Shown: one piece after another, positions 1 through 17,105 of the stretch
Layout of the letters: each line of letters starts with the position of its first letter
How positions within the stretch are numbered: the stretch's first letter is position 1
Assembly (NCBI RefSeq): GCF_013409645.1
Contig: NZ_JACCBG010000001.1
Span: 2,230,001 to 2,294,000 of the forward strand
Direction of reading: 5' to 3'
DNA length: 64,000 bases
Origin: Nocardioides panaciterrulae
GTDB taxonomy: Bacteria; Actinomycetota; Actinomycetes; Propionibacteriales; Nocardioidaceae
Position numbers and translations under genes: made by a program
Notes under the pieces: generated by a model
Databases searched by the model: none
What the model saw: the letters and a program-made list of their open reading frames with translations, nothing else
Told to the model about the DNA's origin: nothing

Positions 1-122
1 CTCACGTGTTACTCACCCGTTCGCCGCTCGAGTACCCCCGAAGAGGCCTTTCCGCTCGACTTGCATGTGTTAAGCACGCCGCCAGCGTTCGTCCTGAGCC
101 AGGATCAAACTCTCCGTTGAAA
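1..122 (-). rRNA. rrs: 16S ribosomal RNA, 5' end only (runs off the left edge)
   Basis: The reverse complement of positions 94-113 is the universal 16S 5' motif AGAGTTTGATCCTGGCTCAG, followed by the region leading to the ACACGTGAG segment at the window edge. Only about 120 nt of the gene are present; the body lies to the left. The variable segment is of the actinobacterial, Nocardioides-like type by recollection, not by alignment. The exact mature 5' end is uncertain by a few bases. Confidence 0.97.
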
Positions 123-599
123 AACAACACCCACCACCAACAACCAAGCCAGTGATGAGAAAAAGAGATGCCTGACAAGAGAACAAAACTGACAATGTCA
201 GAATTATCGTCTCACCAAAGAAATCCGAATCCCATGACCAAAAGACCACAGAACACGGGGCATAACAAACTAATTCGTCGACTATGACACACTGTTGAGT
301 TCTCAAGAATCAGACGCACACCGTCCCGGACCCTGTCGGGCCTGGCGGCGGGGCAACCTGCAGAAACTTACCGGGAGGATCTGTGTCCGTCAACTTGGCA
401 GCTGCGGGGTCCGGATCCTCCTGAGGAGGTCTCTGGCCGGGGCACGCAACACCCACCGATCTTTGCCTCTCGGCTGTCTGTGGGAGCCGCTTGCCGCGAC
501 GAGAAGAACAGTAGCAGCGGCCCGCCGCATGTCCAAAATCGGTTGCCGGGGCCGCTCGGGGGGCCGATCGCGGGGCCGTCTGCGGGGAGTGGGGAGGTC
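123..599 (-). other. rRNA leader and upstream non-coding region
   Basis: No credible protein gene lies here. On the minus strand it holds the leader of the 16S transcript. Positions 291-306 read, in the rRNA sense, TTGAGAACTCAACAGT, resembling the antitermination (nut/box) sequences of actinobacterial rRNA leaders. Positions 190-202 form a small hairpin (CTGACA/TGTCAG) that could belong to a processing stalk. Positions 417-429 form another palindrome (CCTCCTGAGGAGG) upstream of the promoter. The leader is AT-richer than the rest of the window, as usual for rrn leaders. nusB lies elsewhere in this window. Confidence 0.7.
365..393 (-). promoter_or_regulatory. rRNA operon promoter (-35 TTGACG, -10 TAAGTT)
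   Basis: On the minus strand TTGACG (388-393) is separated by exactly 17 nt from TAAGTT (365-370), a good match to a housekeeping sigma factor promoter. It sits about 240 nt upstream of the 16S 5' end, a normal leader length. Further promoters of the same operon may exist but no equally good pair was seen. Confidence 0.8.
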
Positions 600-5146
<4,547 letters not shown>

Positions 5147-5150
<4 letters not shown>

Positions 5151-6081
5151 CGCCGCTGCCCCGCGGACTGCTCGAGCAGGAACGCCAGCAGCGCCTTCTG
5201 CGCGTGCCGCCGGTTCTCGGCCTCGTCCCACACGACGCTCTGCGGGCCCTCGAGCACGTCGGCGTCGATCTCCCGGCCGCGGTAGGCCGGCAGGCAGTGC
5301 ATGACGATCGCGTCGGGGGCGGCGGCGGACATCAGCTCCCCGGTGACCCGCCAGGCCCCGAACACCTCGGCCCGCTCGGCGGCCTCGGCCTCCTTGCCCA
5401 TCGAGACCCAGGTGTCGGTGACCACGACGTCGGCGCCGGCCACCGCGTCCCGGGGGTCGGCCGTGAGCTCCACGGAGCCCCCGGTGTCCGCGGCGATGCC
5501 GCAGGCCCGCTCGGCCACCGAGGCGTCGGGGAGGTAGCCCTCCGGGGCGCTCACCCGCACATGCATGCCGGCCGTGGCGGCGGCGAGCAACCAGGAGTTG
5601 CCCATGTTGCAGGCGCCGTCACCGACGAACGCGACGGTCCGTCCGGCCAGGTCACCCTTGTGCTCGCGCACGGTGAGCAGGTCGGCGAGCAGCTGGCAGG
5701 GGTGGAACTCGTCGGTCAGGGCGTTGACCACCGGGACCCCGGCGTACGCCGCCATGGTCTCCAGGTCGGCCTGCGCGAAGGTCCGCCAGACCACGACCGA
5801 GGCCTGGCGGCCGAGGATGCGGGCCACGTCCTCGACGGACTCGCGGACGCCGATGCCGGCCAGGCTGCCGTCGACCAGCATCGGGTGGCCGCCCAGCTCG
5901 GCGATGCCCGCGGCGAACGACGCCTGGGTGCGCAGGGTCGGCTTGTCGAAGATCATCGCGACGGTGCGGGGGCCCGCGAGCGCGCGAGCGTCGTACGGCG
6001 CGGCCTTGAGCCGCACCGCGAGGTCGAGCACCTGCCGCTGCTCATCCGGGGACAGGTCGTCGTCGCGGAGCAGGTGCCGGA

Positions 6082-6085
<4 letters not shown>
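5147..6085 (-). CDS. argF: ornithine carbamoyltransferase with altered STRTR motif
   Basis: A 312-residue enzyme making citrulline from ornithine and carbamoyl phosphate. It shows FHPCQ (about residues 137-141), the ornithine loop VSMG, and the HCLPA motif. The carbamoyl-phosphate motif, normally STRTR, reads TLRTQ at residues 50-54: the central Arg is kept but Ser, Thr and the last Arg are replaced. PyrB in this window keeps canonical STRTR. Position in the arginine operon and overall similarity to mycobacterial ArgF support the assignment; the motif change could be a lineage variant or alter carbamoyl-phosphate handling. GTG start and stop overlap both neighbours by 4 bp. Confidence 0.93.
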
Positions 6086-7274
<1,189 letters not shown>

Positions 7275-7278
<4 letters not shown>

Positions 7279-8237
7279 TTGACCACCGCTTTCTGCCGGG
7301 CCTTGCGGATCTTGGTGTCGACGCCGGGGAGCACCTGCGTGCCGACGCCCTCGTCGGTGAACAGCTCGAGCAGCACCGCGTGGGGCTCGCGACCGTCGAC
7401 GACGGTCGCCCGCGGCACCCCCTCGGCCACGGCCTTGCGGCACGCCTCCATCTTCGGGACCATCCCGCTGGCCAGCGCCGGAAGCAGCTCGCCGAGGGTC
7501 TCGGGGCTGATCTCGTAGATCACGTCGTCGCTGTCGGGCCAGTCGCGGTAGAGGCCCTCGACGTCGGTGAGGACCAGCAGCTTCTCGGCGCCGAGGGCCA
7601 CGGCGAGCGCCGCCGCGGCGGTGTCGGCGTTGACGTTGTGGACGGCGCCCTGCACGTCCGGGGCGACCGAGGAGACCACGGGGATGCGGCCGGCCTCGAT
7701 GATGTCGAGCACCGCTTCCGGCCGGACCTTGGCGACCTCGCCGACCAGGCCGAGGTCCACCTCCTCGCCGTCGATGATCGTGTTCGTGGGCTCCGCGGTG
7801 AACAGACCGGCGTCCTCGCCGGACATGCCGACCGCGAGCGGCCCGTGCTCGTTGATCAGCCCGACAAGCTCACGCTGGACCTGGCCGACGAGGACCATCC
7901 GGACGACGTCCATCGCCTCGGGGGTGGTGACGCGCAGGCCGCCGCGGAACTCCGACTCGATCCCCAGCTTGTCGAGCATCGTGGAGATCTGCGGGCCGCC
8001 GCCGTGCACGACCACCGGCTTGAAGCCGGCGAAGCGGAGGAACGCGATGTCCTCGGCGAACGCCCGCTTGAGGGTGTCGTCGGTCATCGCGTTGCCGCCG
8101 TACTTCACCACCACGACCTTGCCGTGGTAGCGCTTCAGCCAGGGCAGCGCCCCGGCCAGCACCGAGGCCTTGTCCGGGTCCGCGGGCGGGACCTCGCTGA
8201 AGACCATGTTGGCGGGATCGGTCGCAGGATGGCTCAT
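7275..8237 (-). CDS. argB: acetylglutamate kinase
   Basis: A 320-residue amino-acid kinase that phosphorylates N-acetylglutamate, usually the arginine feedback point. The phosphate-binding VKYGGNAM is near residues 44-51 and VVHGGGPQI follows; the C-terminal half contains the nucleotide region [12 protein letters not shown]. The N-terminal extension of about 25 residues before the kinase core is typical of arginine-inhibited forms, an inference here. ATG at 8237 overlaps the argJ stop as ATGA. Confidence 0.97.
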
Positions 8238-9381
8238 GAGGAGTACGCGCTGTTCTCGTGGACGTAGGCGTGGGTGAGGTCGTTGGTCCAGACCGTGGCG
8301 CGCTCGGTGCCGGACTTCAGGTCGATGGTCACGCTGACCTCCCGGGGCTCGAGGTCGACCGTGGCGGGATCGTCGTGCGGGGTGGACTGCCGGCACACCC
8401 ACACCCCGTTCATCGCGACGTCGAGGTCGGCGGGGTCGAAGACCGCGTCGGTGGTGCCGATGCTCGCGAGCACCCGTCCCCAGTTGGGGTCCTTGCCGAA
8501 GACCGCGGCCTTGAACAGGTTGCTGCGGGCCACGCTGCGGCCGACGGTGACCGCGTCGTCCTCGCTCGCCGCGTTCAGCACGGTGATCGCGATCTCGTGG
8601 TCGGCGCCCTCGGCGTCCTTGAGCAGCTGCATCGCCAGGTCGGTGCAGGCCTGGGTGAGCGCCGCGGTGAAGTCGTCGAGGCTGGGGGTGATCCCGCTGG
8701 CGCCGCTGGCCATGACCGTGACGGTGTCGTTGGTGGACATGCAGCCGTCGGAGTCGAGCCGGTCGAAGCTCACCCGGGTCGCCGCGCGCAGTGCGGCATC
8801 GAGGTCCTCGTGGGGCACGAGCGCATCGGTGGTGAGCACGACCAGCATCGTGGCCAGCTGCGGTGCCAGCATGCCGGCGCCCTTGGCCATGCCGCCGATC
8901 GACCAGCCGGCGCCCTCGACCACCACCTGCTTGCTCACGCTGTCAGTGGTCATGATCGCCTCGGCCGCGGCCGCGCCGCCGGATCCGTCCAGGGCCGCGT
9001 GCGCGGCGTCGACGCCGTCGAGCAGGTTCTGCCGCGGATTGGCCAGCCCGATCAGGCCGGTGGAGCAGACGACGACGTCGCCCGCTCCGATGCCGACACG
9101 CGCGGCGACCTGCTCGGCCACCGCGTGGGTGGTCTGGAAGCCCTCGGCCCCGGTGTAGCAGTTGGCGCCGCCGGAGTTCAGGACGATCGCGCGGACGGTG
9201 CCGTCCTTCACCACCTCCTGGCTCCACAGGATCGGGTTGGCCTTGCACCGGTTGCTGGTGAACACGCTCGCCGAGTCGTAGGCCGGGCCGTCGTTCACGA
9301 CCAGCGCGAGGTCCTTCGCGCCGGTGGACTTCAGGCCGGCGGACACACCGGCGGCCCGGAAGCCCTGGGGACTGGTCACGC

Positions 9382-9385
<4 letters not shown>
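8234..9385 (-). CDS. argJ: glutamate N-acetyltransferase / ornithine acetyltransferase (self-cleaving)
   Basis: A 383-residue ArgJ that recycles the acetyl group from N-acetylornithine to glutamate. The autoproteolysis motif is present ([14 protein letters not shown]), with Thr179 as the expected nucleophile exposed by cleavage after Ala178. No argA was seen in the window. Two GTG codons can start the frame (9385 and 9379); 9385 was preferred because it overlaps the upstream stop as GTGA, as elsewhere in this operon. Confidence 0.96.
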
Positions 9386-10961
<1,576 letters not shown>

Positions 10962-10963
10962 TC

Positions 10964-11761
10964 ATGGTCCACCTCGACACCGCTGACTACGTCCGCCACC
11001 TCCGCACGGAGTCCCGGCGCTTCCGGGACGTGCTCGCCTCCTGCCCTCCTGGGGCACGTATACCCGGATGTCCCGGTTGGAATGCCTCCGACCTGCTCTG
11101 GCACCTCGCGGAGGTGCAGTGGTTCTGGGCGAAGACGGTCCGGACCCGCCCCGACGCGCCCGGCAAGGACGACGAGGGGCCGTCGCGGCCCACGTCGTAC
11201 GACGGGCTGCTGGCCGCCTTCGACGACTGGTCGGGCGAGCTGGCGACGCACCTGGGGTCCGCCGACCCCTCCGAGAAGGCGTGGACCTGGGCCGAGGACC
11301 AGACCGTCGGGTTCATCCACCGGCGGCAGGCGCACGAGGCGCTGATCCACCGCCTCGACGCCGAGCAGGCGGCCGGCTCGGTCACGCCGTTCGACCCGCT
11401 GCTGGCCGCCGACGGCGTGCTGGAGTGCCTCGAGGTGATGTTCGGCGGGTGCCCGCCGTGGGGCGAGTTCCACGGGCTCCCCCACCACGTGCGCCTGGAC
11501 CTCCGCGACGTCGGCGAGTCGTTGTGGGTGCAGATCGGGCGGTTCACCGGCACCAACCCCGAGGACGACGTGCACCACGACGAGGACGACATCCATGTGG
11601 TCGCCGACCCCGGTGTCGAGCCGGACGCGTGCGTGAGCGGACCCGCCGGCGCCGTCGACGCCTGGCTGTGGCGCCGCGGCGACGACAGCGAGATCCACGT
11701 GACCGGCGACAAGGCGGTCTACGACCACTTCCGGCTGGCGGTCAACCACCCGATCACCTGA
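10964..11761 (+). CDS. mycothiol-dependent maleylpyruvate isomerase family protein
   Basis: A 265-residue protein of the actinobacterial TIGR03083-type family in the DinB/MDMPI fold. An N-terminal four-helix region holds DLLWHLAEVQWFW and QAHEALIHRLDAE, whose His and Glu side chains are the expected metal ligands; a C-terminal domain follows ending near AVNHPIT. Members use mycothiol or are uncharacterised, so the substrate is unknown. It is transcribed divergently from argC, with both start regions within about 90 bp, so ArgR bound at the argC boxes could affect it. Confidence 0.88.
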   Translation: MVHLDTADYVRHLRTESRRFRDVLASCPPGARIPGCPGWNASDLLWHLAEVQWFWAKTVRTRPDAPGKDDEGPSRPTSYDGLLAAFDDWSGELATHLGSADPSEKAWTWAEDQTVGFIHRRQAHEALIHRLDAEQAAGSVTPFDPLLAADGVLECLEVMFGGCPPWGEFHGLPHHVRLDLRDVGESLWVQIGRFTGTNPEDDVHHDEDDIHVVADPGVEPDACVSGPAGAVDAWLWRRGDDSEIHVTGDKAVYDHFRLAVNHPIT

Positions 11762-11821
11762 GGCCGGCTCGGGTCAGCTGAGGGCGGCTGAGGGCGGCCG
11801 CGCGGCCTCGGGTGGGCTCGT

Positions 11822-12172
11822 TGCGGACTGTCGCCATTCCGCAGCTCGGGGGGCCCAGGTCTGCGGACTGTCACCATTCCGCAATCCGGTCGCCACTGAC
11901 CCAGCGGCTGCGTCCGGCTCCCGGTCCCCAGCCACGCCCCGGCAACGAATGGCGACAAACCGCATGATCTCGGCCCGGAAAGTTGCGGATTGTCGCCAGT
12001 CCGCAACTCGGTGGGCACAGGTCTGCGGACTGTCACCATTCCGCAGACCGGTCGCCGCGACCTGAGCGGCTGCGTCCGTCTCCCGGCCCCAGCCACACCC
12101 CGCCAACGAATGGCGACAGACCGCACGATCTCGGCCCGGAAAGCTGCGGATTGTCGCCATTCCGCAGCCTGG
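11822..12172. repeat. 162-bp tandem repeat made of 22-bp imperfect palindromes
   Basis: Two full units (11822-11983 and 11984-12144, about 85-90% identical by eye) and the start of a third (12145-12172). Each unit holds two palindromes of the form TGCGGA-N10-TCCGCA with the inner consensus TGTCRCCA, at 11822, 11862, 11984, 12024 and 12145, plus a degenerate inverted copy containing AATGGCGACA near 11948 and 12110. It fills most of the 470-bp gap between the isomerase gene and the 3' end of pheT. Open frames across it are repetitive and look non-coding. It resembles REP-like intergenic repeats. Confidence 0.85.
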
Positions 12173-12231
12173 ACGCACGAGCCGGCTCCTCCCCCGGGAC
12201 GTCGAAGCAGACCCGGGTCGGCCGGCGGCGG

Positions 12232-14715
12232 TCAGGCCCGCTGCACGGCGCCGCAGCGCCGAGCCGCCTCGGCGACGGCGGCGTCCCGGGCCGCGGCGGT
12301 CTCCTCCTCGGTGAGGGTGCGGTCCGGCGCCCGGAAGCGCAGCGCGAACGCGAGTGACTTGTGGCCCTCGGCGACCTGCTCGCCGGTGTAGACGTCGAAG
12401 AGCCGGATCGACTCCAGGAGCTCACCGGCGCCGTCGCGGAGCGCAGCCTCGACCTCGGCGGCCGGCACCGAGGCGTCGACGACGAGCGCCACGTCCTCCT
12501 TGGCCACCGGGAAGGAGGAGTACGACGGGGCGAGGACCGCCTCGGGGGCCAGTTCCATCAGCCGGTCGAGGTCGATCTCGGCTGCGACCGTGCGGGCCGG
12601 GACGCCGTAGGCGGCGCAGACCCGGGGGTGCAGCTCGCCGGCGTGGCCGAGCACGACCTCGCCCACCGACAACCGGGCACAGCGGCCGGGGTGCCAGGGG
12701 GCGACCGAGTCTGCCGAGACCTCGACGCGGACACCGAGCGCGGCGGCCACCTCCTGCACCGCGGCGACGGCGTCGGACCAGTCGACGTGCCGGCCCTTGC
12801 CCCACCAACCGGAGGGCAGTCGCTCGCCGGAGCCGACCACGGCCAGGTGCCACGGCTGCTCGGGCAGCGCCTTGAGCAGGTCGGCGTACTCCCCCTCGGA
12901 CGGGCGCCGGTCGACCGGCAGGATCGCCGCACCCTGACCGCCGCGCGGCAGCGTGACGGTCGCCGCTTCGAAGAGGGCGACGTCGCTGGTGCCGCGGCCG
13001 GCGTTGCGCGCCACCGCCTCGAGCAGGCCGGGGAGCAGCGTCGTGGTCATCAGCGGACGCTCGGAGGAGAGCGGGTTGGCCAGCCGCAGGGTCCGCCGCC
13101 GGTCGTCGTCGGCCGCGAGGCCCAGGGCGTCCAGCTCGGCCTGCCCCACGAACGGGAAGCTGACCACCTCGACCCAACCGGCGCCGGCCAGGGCCCGACC
13201 CACCCGGCGCCGCAGCCGCTGGGTGCGGGTCAGGCCGCCGCCGGAGGGCGCGGGCGGCAGCACCGACGGCACGTTGGCGTAGCCCACGATCCGCGCCACC
13301 TCCTCGACCAGGTCGAAGGGGTCGCTGAGGTCGGAGCGCCACGGCGGGACGGCCGCGGTGAGCGTGGTGTCGTCGCGACGGACCCCGCAGCCGACCGACT
13401 CCAGGTGCCGGACCACGGCGTCGGCGGGGATGTCCATGCCGGTCACGCGCGCCGGCAGGTCGTAGCCGATGGTGATCGTGCGCGGGGCCGGTGCCTCGCC
13501 GACCTTGGTGACGCCGGCCTCGATCCGGCCGCCACCGAACCGGACCAGCAGCTCCGCGACCCGGTCCGCGGCCGCCTCGGGCAGCGTCGGGTCGACGCCG
13601 CGCTCGAAGCGCTTCGACGCCTCCGACGGCAGCTTGTGGCGGCGCTCGGTGCGGAAGATCGACACCGGGTCGAAGTGCGCGGCCTCGATGACCACGTGGC
13701 TGGTCGTCGACGACAGCTCGGTGGTCTCGCCGCCCATCACCCCCGCCAGTCCGATCGGGCCGGAGTCGTCGGTGATCAACAGGTCCTCGACCGAGAGCTC
13801 CCGGTCGACGCCGTCGAGGGTGCGCAGCCGTTCGCCCGCGCCGGCCCGCCGCACCCGGATCGGGCCGGAGAGCTTGTCGCCGTCGTAGCCGTGGATCGGC
13901 TGCCCGAGCTCGAGCATCACGTAGTTGGTGACGTCGACGGCCAGCGAGATCGGCCGCATGCCGGCGAGCTGGACCCGTCGCGCCAGCCACGCCGGGGTGG
14001 GCGCGGAGGGGTCGAAGCCGGTGACGGTCCGGGTCACGAAGACCGGGCAGCCGGCGGGGTCGTCGACCACGACCGGGTAGCCCTCGCCGTTCGGCGCGGG
14101 GGTGTCGCGCAGCGCCGGGTCGCGGTACGCCGCGGCGTACTCCAGGGCCGCCTCGCGCGCGACACCACGCAGCGACAGGGCGTAGGCGCGGTCGGGGTTG
14201 ATCTCGAACTCGATGACCTCGTCGCGCAGGTGCAGCAGCCCGAAGGCGTCGTCGCCGGGCTTCCCGGCGTCCTCGGGCAGCACGATGATGCCGTCGTGGT
14301 CGTCGCCGAGGCCGAGCTCGCGCGCGGAGCAGATCATCCCGGCCGAGACGTGGCCGTAGGTCTTGCGGGCCGAGATCTCGAAGTCGCCGGGCAGCAGCCC
14401 GCCGGGCAGCACCACGACCACGAGGTCCCCGGGGGCGAAGTTGTGCGCGCCGCAGACGATGCCCTGGGGCTCACCGGTGCCGTTGGCGTCCCCGACGTCG
14501 ACGGTGCACCAGTTGATGGTCTTGCCGTTCTTCTGCGGCTCCGGCTCCATCGTGAGCACCCGGCCCACGACCAGCGGGCCCCGCATGTCCTCCCCCGGCT
14601 TCTCCAGCGCCTCGAGCTTGAGGCCGAGGGCGGTCAGGGCGTGCGCCAGGTCCTCCACGGACAGCTCCGCAGGCAGGTCGACGTACTCGCGAATCCACGA
14701 GACAGGGGCCTTCAC
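12232..14715 (-). CDS. pheT: phenylalanine--tRNA ligase beta subunit
   Basis: An 827-residue beta subunit of the heterotetrameric PheRS. An EMAP/OB-type tRNA-binding domain lies at about residues 40-160, followed by the B3/B4 editing region, the B5 domain and a C-terminal anticodon-binding ferredoxin-like domain (from about residue 735, [15 protein letters not shown]). The GTG at 14715 lies three bases after the pheS stop, so the two are co-translated. Length is normal for actinobacteria. Downstream lies the 162-bp repeat region. Confidence 0.97.
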   Translation of the reverse strand: MKAPVSWIREYVDLPAELSVEDLAHALTALGLKLEALEKPGEDMRGPLVVGRVLTMEPEPQKNGKTINWCTVDVGDANGTGEPQGIVCGAHNFAPGDLVVVVLPGGLLPGDFEISARKTYGHVSAGMICSARELGLGDDHDGIIVLPEDAGKPGDDAFGLLHLRDEVIEFEINPDRAYALSLRGVAREAALEYAAAYRDPALRDTPAPNGEGYPVVVDDPAGCPVFVTRTVTGFDPSAPTPAWLARRVQLAGMRPISLAVDVTNYVMLELGQPIHGYDGDKLSGPIRVRRAGAGERLRTLDGVDRELSVEDLLITDDSGPIGLAGVMGGETTELSSTTSHVVIEAAHFDPVSIFRTERRHKLPSEASKRFERGVDPTLPEAAADRVAELLVRFGGGRIEAGVTKVGEAPAPRTITIGYDLPARVTGMDIPADAVVRHLESVGCGVRRDDTTLTAAVPPWRSDLSDPFDLVEEVARIVGYANVPSVLPPAPSGGGLTRTQRLRRRVGRALAGAGWVEVVSFPFVGQAELDALGLAADDDRRRTLRLANPLSSERPLMTTTLLPGLLEAVARNAGRGTSDVALFEAATVTLPRGGQGAAILPVDRRPSEGEYADLLKALPEQPWHLAVVGSGERLPSGWWGKGRHVDWSDAVAAVQEVAAALGVRVEVSADSVAPWHPGRCARLSVGEVVLGHAGELHPRVCAAYGVPARTVAAEIDLDRLMELAPEAVLAPSYSSFPVAKEDVALVVDASVPAAEVEAALRDGAGELLESIRLFDVYTGEQVAEGHKSLAFALRFRAPDRTLTEEETAAARDAAVAEAARRCGAVQRA

Positions 14716-14718
14716 GAT

Positions 14719-15822
14719 TCAGATCTCCGTTCCGAACGAGGACGAGAAGCGCACGTCGCCCTCGAAGAAGTCGCGCAGGTCGGTGGCACCGGTGCGGAAC
14801 ATCAGGCTCCGGTCGATGCCCATGCCGAAGGCGAAGCCGGTGTAGCGCTCGGGGTCCACGCCGCAGGCCACCAGCACCCGCGGGTTCACCACGCCGCAGC
14901 CGCCCCACTCGATCCAGCCCTCGCCCCTGCAGGTGCGGCAGGACTCGACCGCGCCCTCGGCGCCACGGCAGACGAAGCAGCGCATGTCGACCTCGGCCGA
15001 CGGCTCGGTGAAGGGGAAGTACGACGGCCGGAAGCGGGTCACGATCCCCTCCCCGAACATGGCCTCCGCGAAGTGGTCGAGCGTGCCCTTCAGGTGAGCC
15101 AGGGTGATGCCCTCGTCGATGACGATGCCCTCGACCTGGTGGAACATCGGGGAGTGCGTGGCGTCGTACTCGTCGGTGCGGAAGACGCGGCCCGGGCAGA
15201 CGACGTAGATCGGCGGCTTGCGGGTCAGCATGGTGCGCGCCTGCACCGGCGAGGTCTGGGTGCGCAGCACGATGTGGTCCTCGGCCGGCTCCACCCAGAA
15301 CGTGTCCTGCATGGTGCGCGCCGGGTGGTCCGGGCCGAGGTTGAGCGCGTCGAAGTTCAGCCACTCGGCCTCGACGACCGGTCCCTCGGCGACCTCCCAG
15401 CCCATCGAGACGAAGATGTCGGCGATCATCTCCGCCCCCGTGGTCAGCGGGTGCCGCGCGCCACGCGGGCTGCGGGCCACCGGCAGCGTCACGTCGACGG
15501 TCTCCTCGACGAGCATCCGCTCCTCGTGCTCCCGCTCCAGCACCGCCTGTCGCGCGGCGAGCGCCTGGTTCACCGCGCCCCGCGCCTGCCCGACCCGCTG
15601 GCCGGCCTCCTTGCGGGCCTGCGGCGGCAGCGCGCCGATCTCGCGGTTCGCCAGCGCCAGCGGCGACCGGTCCCCGGCGTGCTCCAGGCGCACCCGCTTG
15701 AGCTCCTCGAGGTCACCGGCGCCGGCGATCGCGGCCAGGGCCGCGTCGCGGGCCGCCTCGACCTCCTCGGGCTTCAGCGGGGTGACCTCGACGGGGTCGT
15801 ACTGGGAGTTCGGTCCCGACAT
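14719..15822 (-). CDS. pheS: phenylalanine--tRNA ligase alpha subunit
   Basis: A 367-residue catalytic subunit. An N-terminal coiled-coil (about residues 15-100) is followed by the class II core with motif 2-type FHQVEGIVID and motif 3 GFAFGMGIDR. A Cys-rich insertion (CFVCRGAEG and CRTCRGEG) is present, as in many actinobacterial PheS. The ATG at 15822 is preceded by AAAGG at suitable spacing. A probable own promoter lies about 55 nt upstream, in addition to read-through from the infC cluster. Confidence 0.97.
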   Translation of the reverse strand: MSGPNSQYDPVEVTPLKPEEVEAARDAALAAIAGAGDLEELKRVRLEHAGDRSPLALANREIGALPPQARKEAGQRVGQARGAVNQALAARQAVLEREHEERMLVEETVDVTLPVARSPRGARHPLTTGAEMIADIFVSMGWEVAEGPVVEAEWLNFDALNLGPDHPARTMQDTFWVEPAEDHIVLRTQTSPVQARTMLTRKPPIYVVCPGRVFRTDEYDATHSPMFHQVEGIVIDEGITLAHLKGTLDHFAEAMFGEGIVTRFRPSYFPFTEPSAEVDMRCFVCRGAEGAVESCRTCRGEGWIEWGGCGVVNPRVLVACGVDPERYTGFAFGMGIDRSLMFRTGATDLRDFFEGDVRFSSSFGTEI

Positions 15823-15875
15823 GGACTGCCTTTCGGGCTGGTGCTGCACCGGGTGCGCGGGGCTGACGTGCGCCA

Positions 15876-15926
15876 AGTCTAGGAACCCGCCCGCACCGCA
15901 CGCGACCGGGTTGTCCGCGGCGGACA
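15876..15926 (-). promoter_or_regulatory. probable pheS promoter with upstream palindrome
   Basis: A -10 element TAGACT sits at 15876-15881 on the minus strand, predicting a leader of about 50 nt; a good -35 was not found. A perfect inverted repeat TGTCCGC-G-GCGGACA at 15912-15926, just upstream of the expected -35, could be an operator. No T-box-like leader was recognised in the 153-bp gap. Confidence 0.5.
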
Positions 15927-15975
15927 CACCGGGTCCCTCGGCCCCGCCGGGGCGGGCTCGCCCGGCGGCGCCCGG

Positions 15976-17067
15976 CTACGGCCGGCGGTCCTCGCACGGC
16001 CAGGTGAGCACGATCCGCGCGCCGCCACCCTCGGCGTCCTCGATCGCCACGCTGCCGCCGTGGGCGCGGACCAGCCCGTTGACGATGTAGAGGCCGAGGC
16101 CGGAACCTCCGCGGGCGCCGCCCTTCCAGAACTTCGTGAACACCCGGCGCCGCAGCTCCGGCGGGATGCCCGCGCCCTGGTCCTCGACCACCAGGCGTAC
16201 GGCGCGCTCCCCGGTCTCGCTCCCGGCCTCGCCCTCGCCGGTGGTCTCCAGGACCACCCGGACGTCGCCGTCGCCGTGCCGCACGCCGTTCTCGACGAGG
16301 TTGGTGACGACCTGGGTGAACTTGTCCGGATCCACGCTGATCTCCGGCAGCGCGGGCTCCATCTCGAGCAGGATCGGGCGGCTGGTGCTGGTGCGCACCG
16401 ACTCCACGGCGCGCTCCACCAGCACGGTCGGGTCGCTCGGGCGCGGGTAGAGCTGCAGCCGCCCGGTGTCGATGCGGGCCACGTCGAGCAGCTCCGCGAT
16501 CAGGCGGCTGAGCCGGTCGGAGTCGGCGCTGACCGTGGTCAGCATCAGCTTCTTCTGGTCGTCGGAGAGCTTGTCCCAGCGGTTGAGCAGCGCCTGGACG
16601 AAGCCCTTGACGCCCGTCAACGGCGAGCGCAGCTCGTGCGCGACGGTCGCCACCAGGTCGGAGCGCTCCCGGTCCAGTCGCGCCCGGCCCCGACCGGAGC
16701 GCAGGCTCACCACCACCCGGTCCACGGGCTCGCGCAGCGAGGGCCGGTGCAGGCGTGCGACGACCAGCACCTCGTTGCCGTCCGGCAGCACCCAGGCCTG
16801 CTCGGGGACCGCCGTGCGGGTGGCGAGCCCCCGGTAGGGGCAGTTGGTGGAGCACCAGTCGCGCCCCTCCTGGTCCTGCAGCGCCAACGCCTCGTGCAGG
16901 GGCCGACCGACGGCGGCCCGGGCGTCGAGGCCCAGCATCTGCGCCGCCGCGGCGTTGACCCGGGTGACGCAGCCCTCGGCGTTCGCGACCACCACGCCGT
17001 CGGCCAGCAGGTCCAGGTCGTCGGGGCCGTCGGGGCCGGCAGGGTCGTCGGGGTGGTCGGCGCTCAC
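15976..17067 (-). CDS. PAS-containing histidine kinase without a nearby response regulator
   Basis: A 363-residue soluble histidine kinase with no membrane segment. A PAS domain (about residues 15-125) includes Cys72 and Cys76 in DWCSTNCPYRG; the HisKA dimerisation helix carries H144 in VAHELRSPL, and the HATPase domain has the N box LVENGVRHG, G1 DQGAGIP and G2 GSGLGLYIV. It lies between trmH and pheS inside the translation gene cluster, an arrangement also recalled in Streptomyces. No response regulator is encoded near it. The signal is unknown; the cysteine pair could bind a cofactor or metal, but that is speculation. Confidence 0.92.
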   Translation of the reverse strand: MSADHPDDPAGPDGPDDLDLLADGVVVANAEGCVTRVNAAAAQMLGLDARAAVGRPLHEALALQDQEGRDWCSTNCPYRGLATRTAVPEQAWVLPDGNEVLVVARLHRPSLREPVDRVVVSLRSGRGRARLDRERSDLVATVAHELRSPLTGVKGFVQALLNRWDKLSDDQKKLMLTTVSADSDRLSRLIAELLDVARIDTGRLQLYPRPSDPTVLVERAVESVRTSTSRPILLEMEPALPEISVDPDKFTQVVTNLVENGVRHGDGDVRVVLETTGEGEAGSETGERAVRLVVEDQGAGIPPELRRRVFTKFWKGGARGGSGLGLYIVNGLVRAHGGSVAIEDAEGGGARIVLTWPCEDRRP

Positions 17068-17105
17068 CCGTTCACCCTAGGCGGTCGGGCCCGGGGCGCG
17101 ACGCC

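Noticed and set aside
11719..12425. Several overlapping open frames in the repeat region
   Set aside because: Their translations repeat with the 162-bp unit and match no family; the DNA repeat explains them.
15823..15975. T-box or Phe attenuator upstream of pheS
   Set aside because: No T-box sequence, no specifier stem and no Phe-rich leader peptide could be found.
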